Part shown: positions 43,101-52,600 of the stretch, piece after piece
How positions within the stretch are numbered: position 1 is the first letter of the stretch
How the letters are laid out: each line of letters begins with the position of its first letter
Position numbers and translations under genes: made by a program
Source: Amyelois transitella
Taxonomy: Eukaryota; Arthropoda; Insecta; Lepidoptera; Pyralidae
Length of the DNA stretch: 64,000 nt
Direction of reading: 5' to 3'
Assembly (NCBI RefSeq): GCF_032362555.1
Contig: NC_083531.1
Span: 1,612,001-1,676,000, forward strand
The notes under the pieces: model-generated
The model's input: the letters and a program-made list of their open reading frames with translations, nothing else
The model's database searches: none
What the model was told of the DNA's origin: nothing

Positions 43101-44988
43101 ATTGATAAAAAGATTATTATATAGTTCCTATGTATGTTGTTGAAGACGACTAAGGGGCAAGCTTAGGTAAACTTGGGATTGCTTTTGAAGGCGATGGGCC
43201 AGCATCCAGTCACTATTTAAATCTCAATTCCATCATTAAGCCATACCGCTCAATGTGCACTTTCACTCATTGCAAGATTGTTGGCACTATCTTCCCCGCA
43301 AGGGATATAGACGTAACTAAATGTATGTACGACATCCATGTGGAAAATATTGAGTGGTCCTATTCTAAAGTACTAAGAACCAAACAGTATTGCTGAAGAC
43401 ACATATAAAAAAAGTCGTGTGGTTCCCCGCACCAATACAAAAATAAATAGGACCACTCCATCTCTTTCCCATGGATGTCGTAAAGGGCGGCTAAGGGATA
43501 GGCTTATAAAATTGCGATCCTTTTTTTTAGGCAATTGGCTAGCAACCTGTCACTATTTGGATCTCAATTCCAACATTAAGCAGCTGAACGTGGCCATTCA
43601 GTCTTTTCGGGACTATTGGCTCTGTCTACCCCGCAAGGGATATAGACGTAACTATATGTATATGTACGACATCCATGTGGAAAATATTGAGTGGTCCTAT
43701 TCTTAATTGCAAAGAACCATACGGTAATGTTGAAGACAAGTCCAATCCCATTGGGGATAAGTCCGCCATTGTACATACATACATATGATCACGTCTTTAT
43801 CCCTTACGGGGTAGACAGAGCCAACAGTCTTGAAAGACTGATAGGGCACGTTCAGCTGTTTGGCTTAATGATAGAGTTGAGATTCAAATAGTGACGGGTT
43901 GCTAGCCCATCGCCTAAAAGAAGCATCCCAAGTTTATAAGCCTACCCCTTAGTCGCCTTTTACGACATCCATGGGAACGAGATGGAGATGCCATTGTACA
44001 TATTCTTCTAAATCCAATAACTATTTTGTAATTTGCTATATTTATTTTTATGTGCAATAAAGAGTTTACAAACAAACAAACAAGTATAAAACAAGGGAAA
44101 GATCACATACCAACTCCTGCTCCAGCTAAATACATGGCAGCCGGACATCCCAAGCCACCGGCGCCTACGACCAGCACTTTGGAAGTACATATCTTCTCTT
44201 GGCCCAGCACTCCAATGTCTGATAGAAGTATTTGGCGGGAGTATCTGGAAATGATGATGATTATGATGACATTAAATTATTACGATAAAAAGCAAAGATT
44301 TAGGTAATGTAACCCACAAAGTCGTGTGGTTCCCGGCAATGCCGTGTGATTCCCGGCACAAGGGGGTAACAACCCCCCTCCCGTGACCCCCCCTTGCCGG
44401 AAGCCTATAGGCTAACTAAAAAAAACTATAGATAGTTTTTTTTTTACGAATTTTTTAAGTTTTCATATAAAAAGTGTGCTAAAGGTCATTAACCGCTCGA
44501 TGGGCAAAGGGGGGGGAAAGTAAGAAGGGATGAAAGGGGTGAAGGGGAGTTAATATCATACAAACCCTCCCCCACCCCCTCCCCAACCTCTCTGGCGGTG
44601 GCCCGTTTTAAGAGTTAAGCCGAGGATTGTCCATAGAAGTCTTTTTCCTTACCTATATCTTTCTTACCTCTCAATTGCCCATTTGGGGAGTTTATCTCCG
44701 TACTGAGTCTTGTTTACATGCACATCAAACTGTTGGTACTGGTTGTCTGTCTGTTTTATCACATTAACTTGTTGTTGCTGGAACAAAGATACAATAACGA
44801 ATAATTTAACAAATTACACGGCTAAATCCTAAGCTTTGTTTAATTTGTGCTAAACGTAGGTAAATAAAGTAAGGATTTTTTATAACCTGTATCAATTCCT
44901 TTCGTGCTGTGTACAGTTCTCCCTCTTTCGCAGATAATATTTGCCGTAATTCTGCTATTTCACACTCTAAGTGGTTAATTCTATCCAT
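31117..44988 (-). CDS. MOCS3: MOCS3/UBA4: adenylyltransferase and sulfurtransferase
   Basis: Activates the ubiquitin-like sulfur carriers MOCS2A (molybdopterin synthesis) and URM1 (tRNA thiolation) by adenylation, then passes them sulfur; cytosolic. Eleven exons join in frame: 44988-44887, 44777-44668, 44244-44111, 42790-42670, 42230-42080, 41497-41411, 40632-40518, 39755-39645, 38936-38830, 34442-34220 and 31271-31117. They give 471 aa, close to the usual 450-460. A short coiled-coil-like start (about 1-40) precedes the E1/ThiF domain: GAGGLG (98-103, ATP), IVDYDTVE (120-127), NIHRQ, DCTDN (187-191), PCYRC (zinc pair), candidate catalytic Cys260 in SSCSSSGV, and CEQCAVC (317-323). The C-terminal rhodanese domain has LLVDVR (377-382) and the active-site loop CRRGNDSQ with Cys425. 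All key residues are present. The donor after exon 1 is GTTATA and after exon 7 GTCACA, both weak. Confidence 0.93.
31706..31985 (-). repeat. 140-bp exact tandem duplication inside the MULE
   Basis: Copy 1 is 31706-31845 and copy 2 is 31846-31985, starting ATAAGCTCAAAACATTATAT. They look identical. It lies between the left terminal repeat and the transposase 3' end, so it may be a very recent slippage product or a feature of the family. Confidence 0.9.
32104..33498 (-). CDS. MULE transposase with FLYWCH-type zinc finger
   Basis: 464 codons uninterrupted. A start at the second Met (MEQF, 33474) is equally plausible. Residues about 12-80 form a FLYWCH-like zinc module ([23 protein letters not shown]). 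The MULE DDE domain follows: Asp203 in YGDGTFK, Asp269 in KCDYELPVV upstream of VKGCYYHF, and Glu380 in NGVEGWHRR. These are the expected catalytic triad and the C-x2-H signature. The basic C-terminus ([13 protein letters not shown]) may be a nuclear signal. Nothing appears broken, so the protein could be active. The element lies antisense to nothing and in the same direction as its host gene. Confidence 0.9.
   Translation of the reverse strand: MFLCLGINMEQFKCNNNEIKFIKSQKNKPVLLYQGYRYNFYLKNKSGTTNWRCSKQQECRTSITLNANNEIIRPAKHVCDSPNFTSNLIDLIVDDCKNEVCTNFTSAQKIFENNILKHDFKGQEHEIPIFASKKDTLYRARNKYLNMDNLKKDSFNIRLPDNLVGDFYLYDVHESFGRIIFFSMLTRAEIREYLKTVSSIYGDGTFKIVPKPYYQLYSLHVDVARTEETINFIPIIFALLPNKQQKTYECFFSILKLQFGLNLNMYKCDYELPVVKAVNQVFPNATVKGCYYHFCNAVFKKSKEFDLSAENRKIVQYCSLLPLLPSNLIPETFYTIMEMSSRDRDINKFLDYFNNQWMKKISSSILSCYDQKNRTTNGVEGWHRRINSKIPKKPTLYQFIALMKKEAKIQKVKLERNNLHFADKKRNKKTIDKNKKIKSIVNDCVLKTISLPVCLKRLSVLQKY
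34500..34735 (+). repeat. Degraded repeat A copy
   Basis: Recognisable from CATGGATTGCGTAAAAGGCGA to CAATTCCATCATCAAGC, with a collapsed 3' end. It lies 60 bp upstream (in the gene's sense) of MOCS3 exon 10. Confidence 0.65.
35062..35250 (+). repeat. Family E repeat with ATTCT-repeat tail
   Basis: Contains GTAAATTGACGTACGATGAAA, CTGCAGTGTAGTTTGTTCC and GTGATACCTTGTATCCAATTT, then TATTCTATTCTATTC. The same unit is at 56385-56590 and, shorter, at 62668-62800. The simple-repeat tail suggests a LINE or SINE 3' end. Confidence 0.65.
35570..35880 (-). repeat. Tandem copies of the 3' coding end of the nested gene
   Basis: Three units of about 118 bp start at about 35577, 35692 and 35812 (CTACCATCGATTTTGATAAT type). 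The rightmost contains the last codons of the nested gene. On the minus strand each could encode a similar tail ending in an aromatic/Asn-rich stretch and a stop: [17 protein letters not shown], then [17 protein letters not shown], then [17 protein letters not shown]. Confidence 0.75.
35815..37081 (-). CDS. Two-exon transposon-related protein nested in MOCS3 intron 9
   Basis: Exon 1 (37081-37070) holds only four codons, MSHK, before a GTAAGT donor. Exon 2 (36678-35815) follows a TTTTTTAG acceptor in frame; total 291 aa. A basic start (about residues 4-22) is followed by [17 protein letters not shown], then [52 protein letters not shown] and CQYCLTSG, and ends soon after [10 protein letters not shown]. 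Proteins with this order of blocks are common, multi-copy and uncharacterised in insects and look like the N-terminal half of a transposase. Here the catalytic half is absent and the tail is replaced by an unrelated 30 residues. Same strand as MOCS3, so it would need its own promoter. I infer a co-opted or decaying transposon gene. Confidence 0.6.
37440..37785. repeat. Two adjacent Helitron-like repeats
   Basis: 37440-37620 is the inverted, diverged form of the 19163 element (ACTTCATCCGCGTGG, CCGGGATAAAAAGTAGCCTA). 37622-37785 (CCCGGCAAAGTTGTTTTGC to TTTTATATATAAGATTA) matches 47567-47782. Confidence 0.55.
37893..37960 (+). repeat. Repeat B fragment
   Basis: GGGGATCGTGGCAAAAAGAAAGATGTAG through CTGCCTACCCGTCC matches the 3' end of repeat B, without the tail. 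Confidence 0.5.
38088..38350 (+). repeat. Repeat A copy with rearranged 5' end
   Basis: The 5' part reads GTGCCGGGAACCACACGG (the complement of the usual end) before the normal body starting at GGACCACTCC. It ends GACGTGACTATATGAATTAATG. Confidence 0.7.
38542..38805 (+). repeat. Full-length repeat A with 12-bp target-site duplication
   Basis: AGAATATAGAAT flanks it at 38530-38541 and 38806-38817. Its (TATG)n tail lies 25 bp from the splice donor of MOCS3 exon 9. Confidence 0.85.
39000..39605. repeat. Repeat cluster: LINE tail, repeat A with tripled end, repeat B
   Basis: 39040-39124 is a LINE-like 3' end (ATGCAATAAAGATATTACAAACAAAC). 39125 to about 39360 is a plus-strand repeat A whose last roughly 60 bp (TTGGCTCTGTCCACCCCGC to GACGTGATTATATG) is repeated twice more, up to 39480. 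39515-39605 is a minus-strand repeat B end with its (CATA)n tail. Confidence 0.65.
40042..40300 (+). repeat. Repeat A copy
   Basis: From TGCCGTGTGGTTCCCGGCACC to GACGTGATTGTATATACATATG. The stretch GTCTACCCCGCAAGGG near the end is partly deleted. Confidence 0.8.
40308..40515 (+). repeat. Repeat A copy abutting the MOCS3 exon 7 donor
   Basis: 5'-truncated (starts near CTGGATGTCGTAAAAAGCG), ending GACGTGACCATATGTATATATGTG. The last bases overlap the splice donor of MOCS3 exon 7 on the minus strand (GTCACA at 40517-40512). Confidence 0.75.
40641..40925. repeat. Repeat A (-) fragment followed by a tRNA-type SINE (+)
   Basis: 40641-40727 is the (CATA)n end of a minus-strand repeat A, next to the MOCS3 exon 7 acceptor. 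40731-40925 starts in a SINE head at GGGGTTCGAATCCCGGTCAG (exact Pol III B box) and runs through GGGTCTTGGATGT and GAACTTACTTCGAGGCTGAC. Confidence 0.7.
41086..41398. repeat. Inverted pair of repeat A pieces
   Basis: Minus copy 41086-41306 and plus 3' fragment 41307-41398. The plus copy's (TATG)n tail ends about 12 bp from the donor of MOCS3 exon 6. Confidence 0.75.
41533..41782 (+). repeat. Repeat A copy with 8-bp target-site duplication
   Basis: ATATTTAT at 41525-41532 and 41783-41790. The body has a short deletion after GTCGTAAAAGG. Confidence 0.75.
41800..42072 (+). repeat. Repeat A copy abutting the MOCS3 exon 5 donor
   Basis: Contains an internal inverted GTGCCGGGAACCAC piece at about 41938 in place of the CTCAATTC block. 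The (TATG)n tail ends at 42072, leaving about eight intronic bases next to MOCS3 exon 5 (42080). Confidence 0.75.
42313..42547. repeat. Inverted pair of repeat A pieces
   Basis: Plus 3' fragment 42313-42372 joined to a minus copy 42373-42547 that lacks its own 3' end. They read like one element with an inverted end. Confidence 0.7.
42857..43095 (-). repeat. Repeat A copy
   Basis: Nearly complete, from ACATACATAAAATCACGTC to GTGGTCCTATTC followed by a T run. Confidence 0.8.
43130..43325 (+). repeat. Degraded repeat A copy
   Basis: GAAGACGACTAAGGGGCAAGC through CTTCCCCGCAAGGGATATAGACG; many substitutions, so old. Confidence 0.65.
43412..43990. repeat. Repeat A (+) and repeat A (-) facing each other
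   Basis: 43412-43665 plus and 43773-43990 minus, about 105 bp apart, giving a long potential hairpin in MOCS3 intron 3. The short spacer contains CGACATCCATGTGGAAAATA, also seen at 43329, so part of the region is duplicated. Confidence 0.75.
44000..44090 (+). repeat. LINE-type 3' tail
   Basis: TATTTTTATGTGCAATAAAGAG followed by TTTACAAACAAACAAACAAG; resembles 39040-39124. Confidence 0.45.
44322..44362 (+). repeat. Two copies of the repeat A 5' terminal hairpin only
   Basis: GTGTGGTTCCCGGCAATGCC and GTGTGATTCCCGGCAC in tandem, without the rest of the element. Confidence 0.6.
44508..44584. other. G-rich and C-rich tracts (G-quadruplex potential)
   Basis: In MOCS3 intron 2. 44565-44584 is four C runs of 3, 5, 5 and 4 with single-base spacers, so the transcribed MOCS3 strand carries four G runs with one-base loops, a strong quadruplex pattern. 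About 20 bp away, 44511-44547 has G runs on the other strand, so the two could also pair with each other. Confidence 0.7.
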
Positions 44989-45981
44989 TTTTTTTTATGA
45001 GCTTTATTTGAATATTAAATTTTATAAAAGAAATGAAATTTGATTGTTTGTTTGGCAAACAATCTTTTTCGCTCGCTTGCTCTGACTGATTTGACTTTGA
45101 CGTGAGTTGAAATAATTGACATTGATAAATAATGACATTCCTTTCTTTACATAAGGGGTAACATATGCGAGTAAGTCTGCGAGTTTACTTCATCTTAAGT
45201 ACATACGTAAAAAAATAACGTCTCTTTCCCAGAGGAGTAAGGTAAGCAGAAATTATATCTTTCCACTTGCCCTGAACCCTGCCTAGTTCTTTCGTTTCGT
45301 CTTCGTTCGTCGCATTACTACAGGCGTGTTTTATATAGATATGTTTTTTTGTTTAGTAATAATGCTCTAAATGTACCTTATAATTTTTTTTATACAATAT
45401 AGTTACATACGTAATTATAGGAGTTAGATATTTTGTATCGCGCACTTTTTTATAGATCTTTTAAAAACATATATTTTTGTAGTACATCGTATGCTTATCG
45501 TATGCCTAAATAATTAACCTTGTGCTCCGCTTACACAAAAAAGGTTTTCGGAAGCGGTTTTATTACCGGATAACATTATATGTAAATATTGATACATCCT
45601 GTCTGAAATCTAATTTATTTCATTTATTTACTATTTTAGATTAAAAACTAACATAATGGGTCGACCCACGTAGAAGTAGGAAAAGGTAGCGTCAAAGAAT
45701 GATGAATATCCCTTCGCAAAAGTTCTTTGCTCTTCACTATCGTGAACTGTCAAGTGAACTTTTTTTACGCATCTGTCAAAACCAATCAAAGGTGGTTAAC
45801 CCGGCGTTGATTGCATCTTGTAATTTTACAAATTCCACAGAATTTTGTACGATTGATTTTATATCAGTTTATTGAATTTCTATTTTAAAAACGTTACTTT
45901 TTTTCTCCCGATTTCTTATGATATTTTTGGCAATGTGAGTTGAGTGTAATTTCATCGTGTTTGCAAAACAAGGCGATAGAA
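44989..45981. promoter_or_regulatory. Divergent intergenic region between MOCS3 and Dicer-1
   Basis: The MOCS3 ATG (44988) faces the Dicer-1 5' region. A noncoding first Dicer-1 exon probably ends at about 45981 (GAAAG then GTATTT). No clear TATA box on either side. A degraded minus-strand repeat B lies at 45205-45310 (TAACGTCTCTTTCCCAGAGG). Confidence 0.45.
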
Positions 45982-46651
45982 AGGTATTTGTTGTTATATT
46001 TTTATGAAATATGTATCGTAATAATGCTGAGAAATGACTTCAAGTGATGTTTAATGAGAAATCATCGTATCGGTAGTCAAGTTACGAGCTTCAATAATAG
46101 TTGAGGTCATATTTGTTTTGGAATTTCGATTACCTACATCATTCTTGTTTAATTCATGTAAACCGTCTTATTTCGCCCACTAATTCTTTCGTAGCGTATT
46201 TCCAATTGTATCCATAGCTGGTGCCTTCACAGCTTTACTAAAGCTACGTTAAGTAGTTTTGGCCAAAGTTAATTATCTTTTAACTCAGTGCCTGCTTTGA
46301 CAAAGTAATTTTGTAAATGTTTTTTTGGCAACACATCAGTATTAAGGTCTGCCTTCAGACATCAGGGAATTACAGAAGAATACAGGATTTTACCAGTATA
46401 AAAGATACACTATGTCCTTCTCCAGACTCTCATTTTATAAATATGTGAAGTTTCAGGAAGATTGGTTTATTAGAAAATGTGTGAAGGGCAAACAAACAAA
46501 CAGACTTACTTTGGCATTTACAATAATAAGTTGGGTTAGATTGCCACAGAAGCTAATCTAATCCGTAAAGGAAGGAGACTTATCCCACAAAGGGAACTTT
46601 TCCAGAAGACTGATTATAGTCAATAAACTGTTGTTTAATTACATTTTTCAG

Positions 46652-49600
46652 ATGATGGATAGCAACTGTTCCCGTTTCACCCCAGCGGAGGGCGGGGCGA
46701 GACTTGCAGCGGCTGCGAGTGAGCGCAACATACTGGCCGTGGAGTACCCCGCGTTCATATCAACACGTTTGGTGTACGAACACGCTTATAAGATCAGGGG
46801 GTGAGTTCTTGCTTCTTATTGCTGCTGGTTATAGTAGCGGTGGCATCCTCATAAGTCTGGAGAGGAGCCCGGTGTACAGTCTTGACCATGGACCATGAAT
46901 TGGGTGAGTCAGGTTTTTTCCTGGTAATAGATCTGGTTACATCCTCACCCATCTGGCGAAGAGCCTGGGAGCCTCGCATAACGCGAAAACTGTTGCTCCT
47001 ACTTAAATGAGTTTTTTATACAGCCTCTGTAACGCAGCGGTAGTGCGCTTGTCTGTGACACCGGATCTCCCTGGTTCGAATCCCGGATGAGAAATGAACT
47101 TTCTCTGATAAGCCGGGGTCTTGGATGTTTATTTATCTATATAAGTATGATGATTTATTATAAAATTTGTATTGTTGAGTTAGTATCTAGTAACACAAGT
47201 TTCGAACTTACTTCGATCTGTGTAATTTATCCAGGATAATTATTTATTTATAACATAATATCTAATGTTAGGTTTGAGCCAACTTATAATCAGGTGCACA
47301 AAAATTTCTCCCCTCAGGGAGTCTCCCTCTCTCGAACAACAGCTAGTCCATAGAATAAAATGAAATTCAATATTATTTGTTGATTAGTTAAGAAGGTCCT
47401 GGCAAAGTGTCAGATCAAGAGCACTCGAAACCGTTGAGTTCGCATGAAGACAGTTATGAATGTGGATGAAGCGAAGGAAGTATGCAGAGATTGTGGCAAG
47501 TGGAAAGAGGTAGTCTCTGCCTACCTCTCCGAAAAAGGAAAAAGGCGTGATTTTATGTATGTACTAGCTGTCCCGGCAAACGTTGTTTTGCCATATAAGT
47601 AATTTCTAGTTAAAAAAAATGTTAAGGGTGGACAACCCTCAACACTTAAGGGTATGAAAAATAGATGTTAGCCGATTCTCAGACCTACTGAATATGCATG
47701 CAAAATTTGGTTAAAATCGGTAAAGCCGTTTCGGAGGAGTACGGAGACAAACATTGTGACACGAGAATTTTATATATAAGATGTTTGTAACTATGCAAAA
47801 ATTTTCACCCCCCACCCCTCTCAGGGAGTTTTTCAACGATTTTCGTAAGCCAGTTAATAAAATAAAATATGTAGGTATGTATTTAGGTAAATTTTGTTTC
47901 GTCTTCGTCAGTTCTCTCTTCGACGGCAGCCAACGCTCAGTGCACATCGCCAGGGCGTCACGTGTGGAAGCCGTAGCGTACGATTACCGTGCGCTGACGG
48001 ATCTCGCGATAGCTCACGCTACGGACTATGGGGACGTTTACGATTGGTTCGCGGAGTTGGATAAAAAGGAGGTAGGTTATCTTTTGTTTTTGGTCTTAAA
48101 CTTTTGTTCGTGCAAATTTTAGTGTTTGCAGCGAGATGTACTCAGTTACATACGCATAGTTTCGTCCATATCCCCTGCGGGGAAGACAGAGCTAGCAGTT
48201 TTGAAAAGACTGATAGTCCGCGCCCGGCTGCCCGGGTCTATGAGAGATGAGGTCTTGAGATTCGTACAGTGGCTGTTTGCTAGCCCATCACCCAGAAAAG
48301 AATCCCAAGTTTAGCCTATCCTTTAGTCGCCTTTTACGATATCCATGGGAAAAATGGAGTGGTTCTATACTTTTTTGTATTGGTGCTGGAAACCACAAGG
48401 CACTGCCGTGTACTATACTAACTTAGTGTAATTTTTTCTTTCTGTAATATTATTTATTTAAAACTAAAGGTTTTTTCGGTAAATAACAACTTTGATTAGA
48501 AATAATATTTAGTTTATTGCAAACACAATTATAGTTCGGTTACAAGTACCGCGGGAAGAGAATTCAACATGGCAGACCATTTCTATCGTACCATAGACAG
48601 TTGGCGCCACGTAGTGGCAGCTACATGAACTAAACAAGGGTTGCGTTCAATTACTAACATCCACCCCTGAACGCAAGCCCATTCCATTTACACAAAACAA
48701 GAGCTTTTCTAAAGTTGTACCCTTGGTTAAAATATCGGCTACCATTTCACTACTTTTACAAAAATTAAATTTAACTTTACACTTATTAACTTGGTCTCTG
48801 AGAAAATGATACCTAATATCAATATGTTTGGTTCTTGGCAAATAACAATCATTATTAGCTAGTCTTATTGCACTTTGATTATCACAATTAATAATGATCG
48901 GGCTGGCCTGTTGCTGTCCAAGCTCCACATGTAGTTGCTGCAGCCAGAGAGCTTCCTGGGTGGCAGAGGACATGGACATGTACTCTGCCTCAGCTGTTGA
49001 GAGTGCCACAGTTGCCTGCTTGCGTGAACACCATGAGATAGCACCATTCTGTAAAATAAAAACATTACCAGTGTATGACTTGCGGTCATGCATGTCACTT
49101 GCCCAGTCAGCGTCGCAGTATGCTGCAATTGTTCCATCACCATCTTTGGTGTATACTAGCATTAAATCTTTGGTGCCCTGTAAGTATCTCAACACTCTTT
49201 TGACAGCAATCCAGTGTCCTGTCTTAGGTTCTTTATTATATCTACTTAACATATTGACTGTAAATGATATGTCTGGTCTTGTACATTGTGCCACATATAA
49301 GAGTGATCCTATTGCCTGTTGATATGGATTGTCACATACACTGTCATCTTCAGAGAACTTTAATCCCACTTCTACAGGGGTTTTTGCAGGCTTACAATCA
49401 GTCATTCCAAATTTAGCTAAAATTTCTTCAATATATTTCTTCTGATTCAACATAACTGCATTTCCTTTTCTTATTATGTGCAACCCAACACAATTACTGG
49501 CACTCCCAAGATCTTTCATATCGAAGTTAATTTTTAATTGTTCTTTAATCTTGTTTTTCACGGACAATTGAGATGTAAATAAAATCAGATCATCAACCCA

Positions 49601-52600
49601 TACAGCAATGAATGTATTCTTTTCCATATTATAATAAACACATGGGTCTGTTTTACATTGTAACATTCCTATTTCAAGCAAGACTTTATTGAGTTTTATG
49701 TTCCAAAGTCTACTTGCTTGTTTTAGTCCATAAATGGATTTGTGCAAATAACATACTTGGGAACCTTCATTATATAATTCTGGTTGTTCCATATATATCT
49801 CTTTATCTATTTCCCCTTGTAGGAATGCAGATACGGCATCCATCTGATCAATATCAAAATTAAATCTAGCAGCCAGAGCAAATAAGTAACGCAGAGTAGT
49901 GTACCTTGCTACAGGTGAATAAATTTCTTCGTAGTCTATTCCTTTACGCTGAATATAACCTTTTATGACTAGCCTCGCCTTGTATCGAACAATATTGCCA
50001 TCTTGATCTGACTTGGTCTTAAACACCCACTTTGAAGGCAAAGCTCTTTTGCTAGGAGGAAGATCAGTCAAGGTCCATGTCTTGTTTTTAATCAGTGAGC
50101 TATATTCCTCATCCATGGCCTTTCTCCACTGAGAAGCGTGTGGTGACGACAGTGCTTCCTCTACAGACTGTGGGTCAGACAAGTCAGTAAACATACAGTA
50201 CATATTACTTTCACTTACATGCTTCTCTGCTTTGTTACGATTTCTCAGATTCATACGTCCAATTTGCTGAGGAGATATATTCTTTGGAGGCTGATAACTC
50301 TCATCAAGGTCACCAACATCAGTCTCATATTCACTAGAGTTGTCTTCATCAGCCTGCCCAATGCCGGAGTAAGTATCTGACTTACTGGGAGATGGTGAAG
50401 ACACAGCTGACTCTTCGGAGTGATCATCCAATGGTGGATTGATGTTGGTAGCTTCTTGTGTTTTATTCTGTAATTTTTCAAAGAATATTACATCTCTACT
50501 AATGAGTATTTTACTTGATTTCGGATCAAATAAACGATATCCTTTGGAAGTCTCACAATACCCAACTAATATCATTCGGTTTGATTTTTTGTCCCATTTA
50601 CGCCGTTTTTCCTTTGGTATGTGTACCATAGCTTCTGACCCAAATATTCTCATGTGCGACAGATTGGGTTTTTTGCTAGTCCACATTTCATAGGGTGTCT
50701 TATATCCTAAAGATTTGGTAGGAGATCTGTTAACAATATAAGCTGCAGTAGCTATGGCTTCAGCCCAAAAACGTTTGTTTAGATTTGCATAAAACAACAT
50801 GCATCGCGCTCGCTCAACAAGGGTGCGGTTCATTCTTTCTGCCATGCCATTATGCTGAGGCGTATAAGGTGTTGAGGTTTGATGAGTTATACCACTGTTA
50901 GATAAATATTTTTCAAAGTGCACATTGCAATATTCTGTACCATTGTCTGTTCTAATGGTTTTAATTTTATAGCTTAATTTATTTTCTGCTTTTAACTTAA
51001 AATCCTTAAATATTTCCAAAACATTCAATTTATCTTTCATAAAATAAACATGCACCATTCTGGTATAGTCATCAATAAAAGTTATGAAATATTTCATACC
51101 TGCATGTGACAAGTTCTCCATGGGCCCACACAAATCCGAATGAATAACTTCCAAAGGTTGAGTTGCCCTGGTACCTGTATTTTTAAATGGCAGTCTGGCT
51201 TGTTTACCTTCACAGCATTGGATACATCTGGTGACATTACTACTAGCTGGAGTCAGAGTCACACCATCTGCACAGTCTGGTAATTTGCTTACAGCGGAAA
51301 CATGCAAATGAGCCATCCTGAAATGCCACAAATCAATGCTATTAATATTTTCTCCATCTGAAGTTAAGTGAGCTGTTTCACAGTTACTTTTGGTTTCTAG
51401 TACATACAACTTGTTTTTCAATGTAGCAGAACACACATATTTTCCACTTATATCATGTATATCACAGCCTGTGTCATTAAATGTTACTTTATGACCACAT
51501 TTAACTATGGTACTCACAGAAAGCAGATTGGTTGCCAATCCAGGAACATATAGGACATTTTTTACCTGTATCTTATTGCCCTGTGATAGGTAAATATCTA
51601 TGCAACCAAGTCCTTTTACCGGCAATGGTTCTCTGTTGGCCACTGTGATGCTATTTACTGATGGTGCTGTGACGTTGTACATCCAATCAACTCTGCTTGT
51701 CATATGCATGGATGCACCGGAGTCAATATACCACTTATCTTTCTCTTCTCCTACTGTAGCTGAAAAAGCTGCGACAAAACTTGACCTCTCTTCACTTTTG
51801 TGCTCATTTTTATTTGTTTTCTCAGCGCTCTTACAAAACTTGGCAAAGTGCCCATATTTATTACATTTGAAACACCGAGGGCCCTTATATTTTGATGGCT
51901 TTTGATTGTTATTGGTCTTCTTTGAGTTTGTAAAGAAAGCAGCGCTATTATCAGTTGTCTTTATTTCTTGTAGAAGTTTTGTTTTCACAAGATCAGCACT
52001 TATTTCAATACCCGAACTCTCCAGTCCCATGATCATGGGAGCATATACATCTGGAAGGCCTGCCAGCATGAGGGTTCCGAGCCACTCATCGTTTACTTCA
52101 AAGCCAATATTCCTGAGCTTGTGTGCTGTAGTCATGATTTTGCTTATGAAGTCTTCAACACCGCTGCATGACTCTAGAGATGTGTTGACTAAATCTTTTA
52201 GGAGACCAACTTTTCTGGTCAGTCCGCGGTCATCAAAGGCCTTAAGTAGATTATCCCACACTTGTTTGGCTGTTTGGCAGTTCTGTACATGTACATATAT
52301 CTGTGGATCCAGAAGTAATATCAACTTAGCCTTGGCCTTGACGTCTTTGGTAGCATTCACACTTTTCTCGGGACCCGGTTCAACACATTGCCACAAATCT
52401 TCATGTTCTAAATAAGTTTTTGCTGCAAACTTCCATGTAGCAAAGTTTTCACGTCCAGTGAGTTTCTCTAAATTGAACATTTGACCATGAGAGCTCATCT
52501 TGAAAGATACTGAAAAAATTTCACACGTGTCTTGTCGTTTTTTCTTAACCTCAACTTGAACTCGGTAACTGTTTTGCCGGTAAACTTGCGGAATATCGGT

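Noticed and set aside
47022-47095. A tRNA gene
   Set aside because: A and B boxes are present, but the acceptor stem does not close and the SINE body follows directly.
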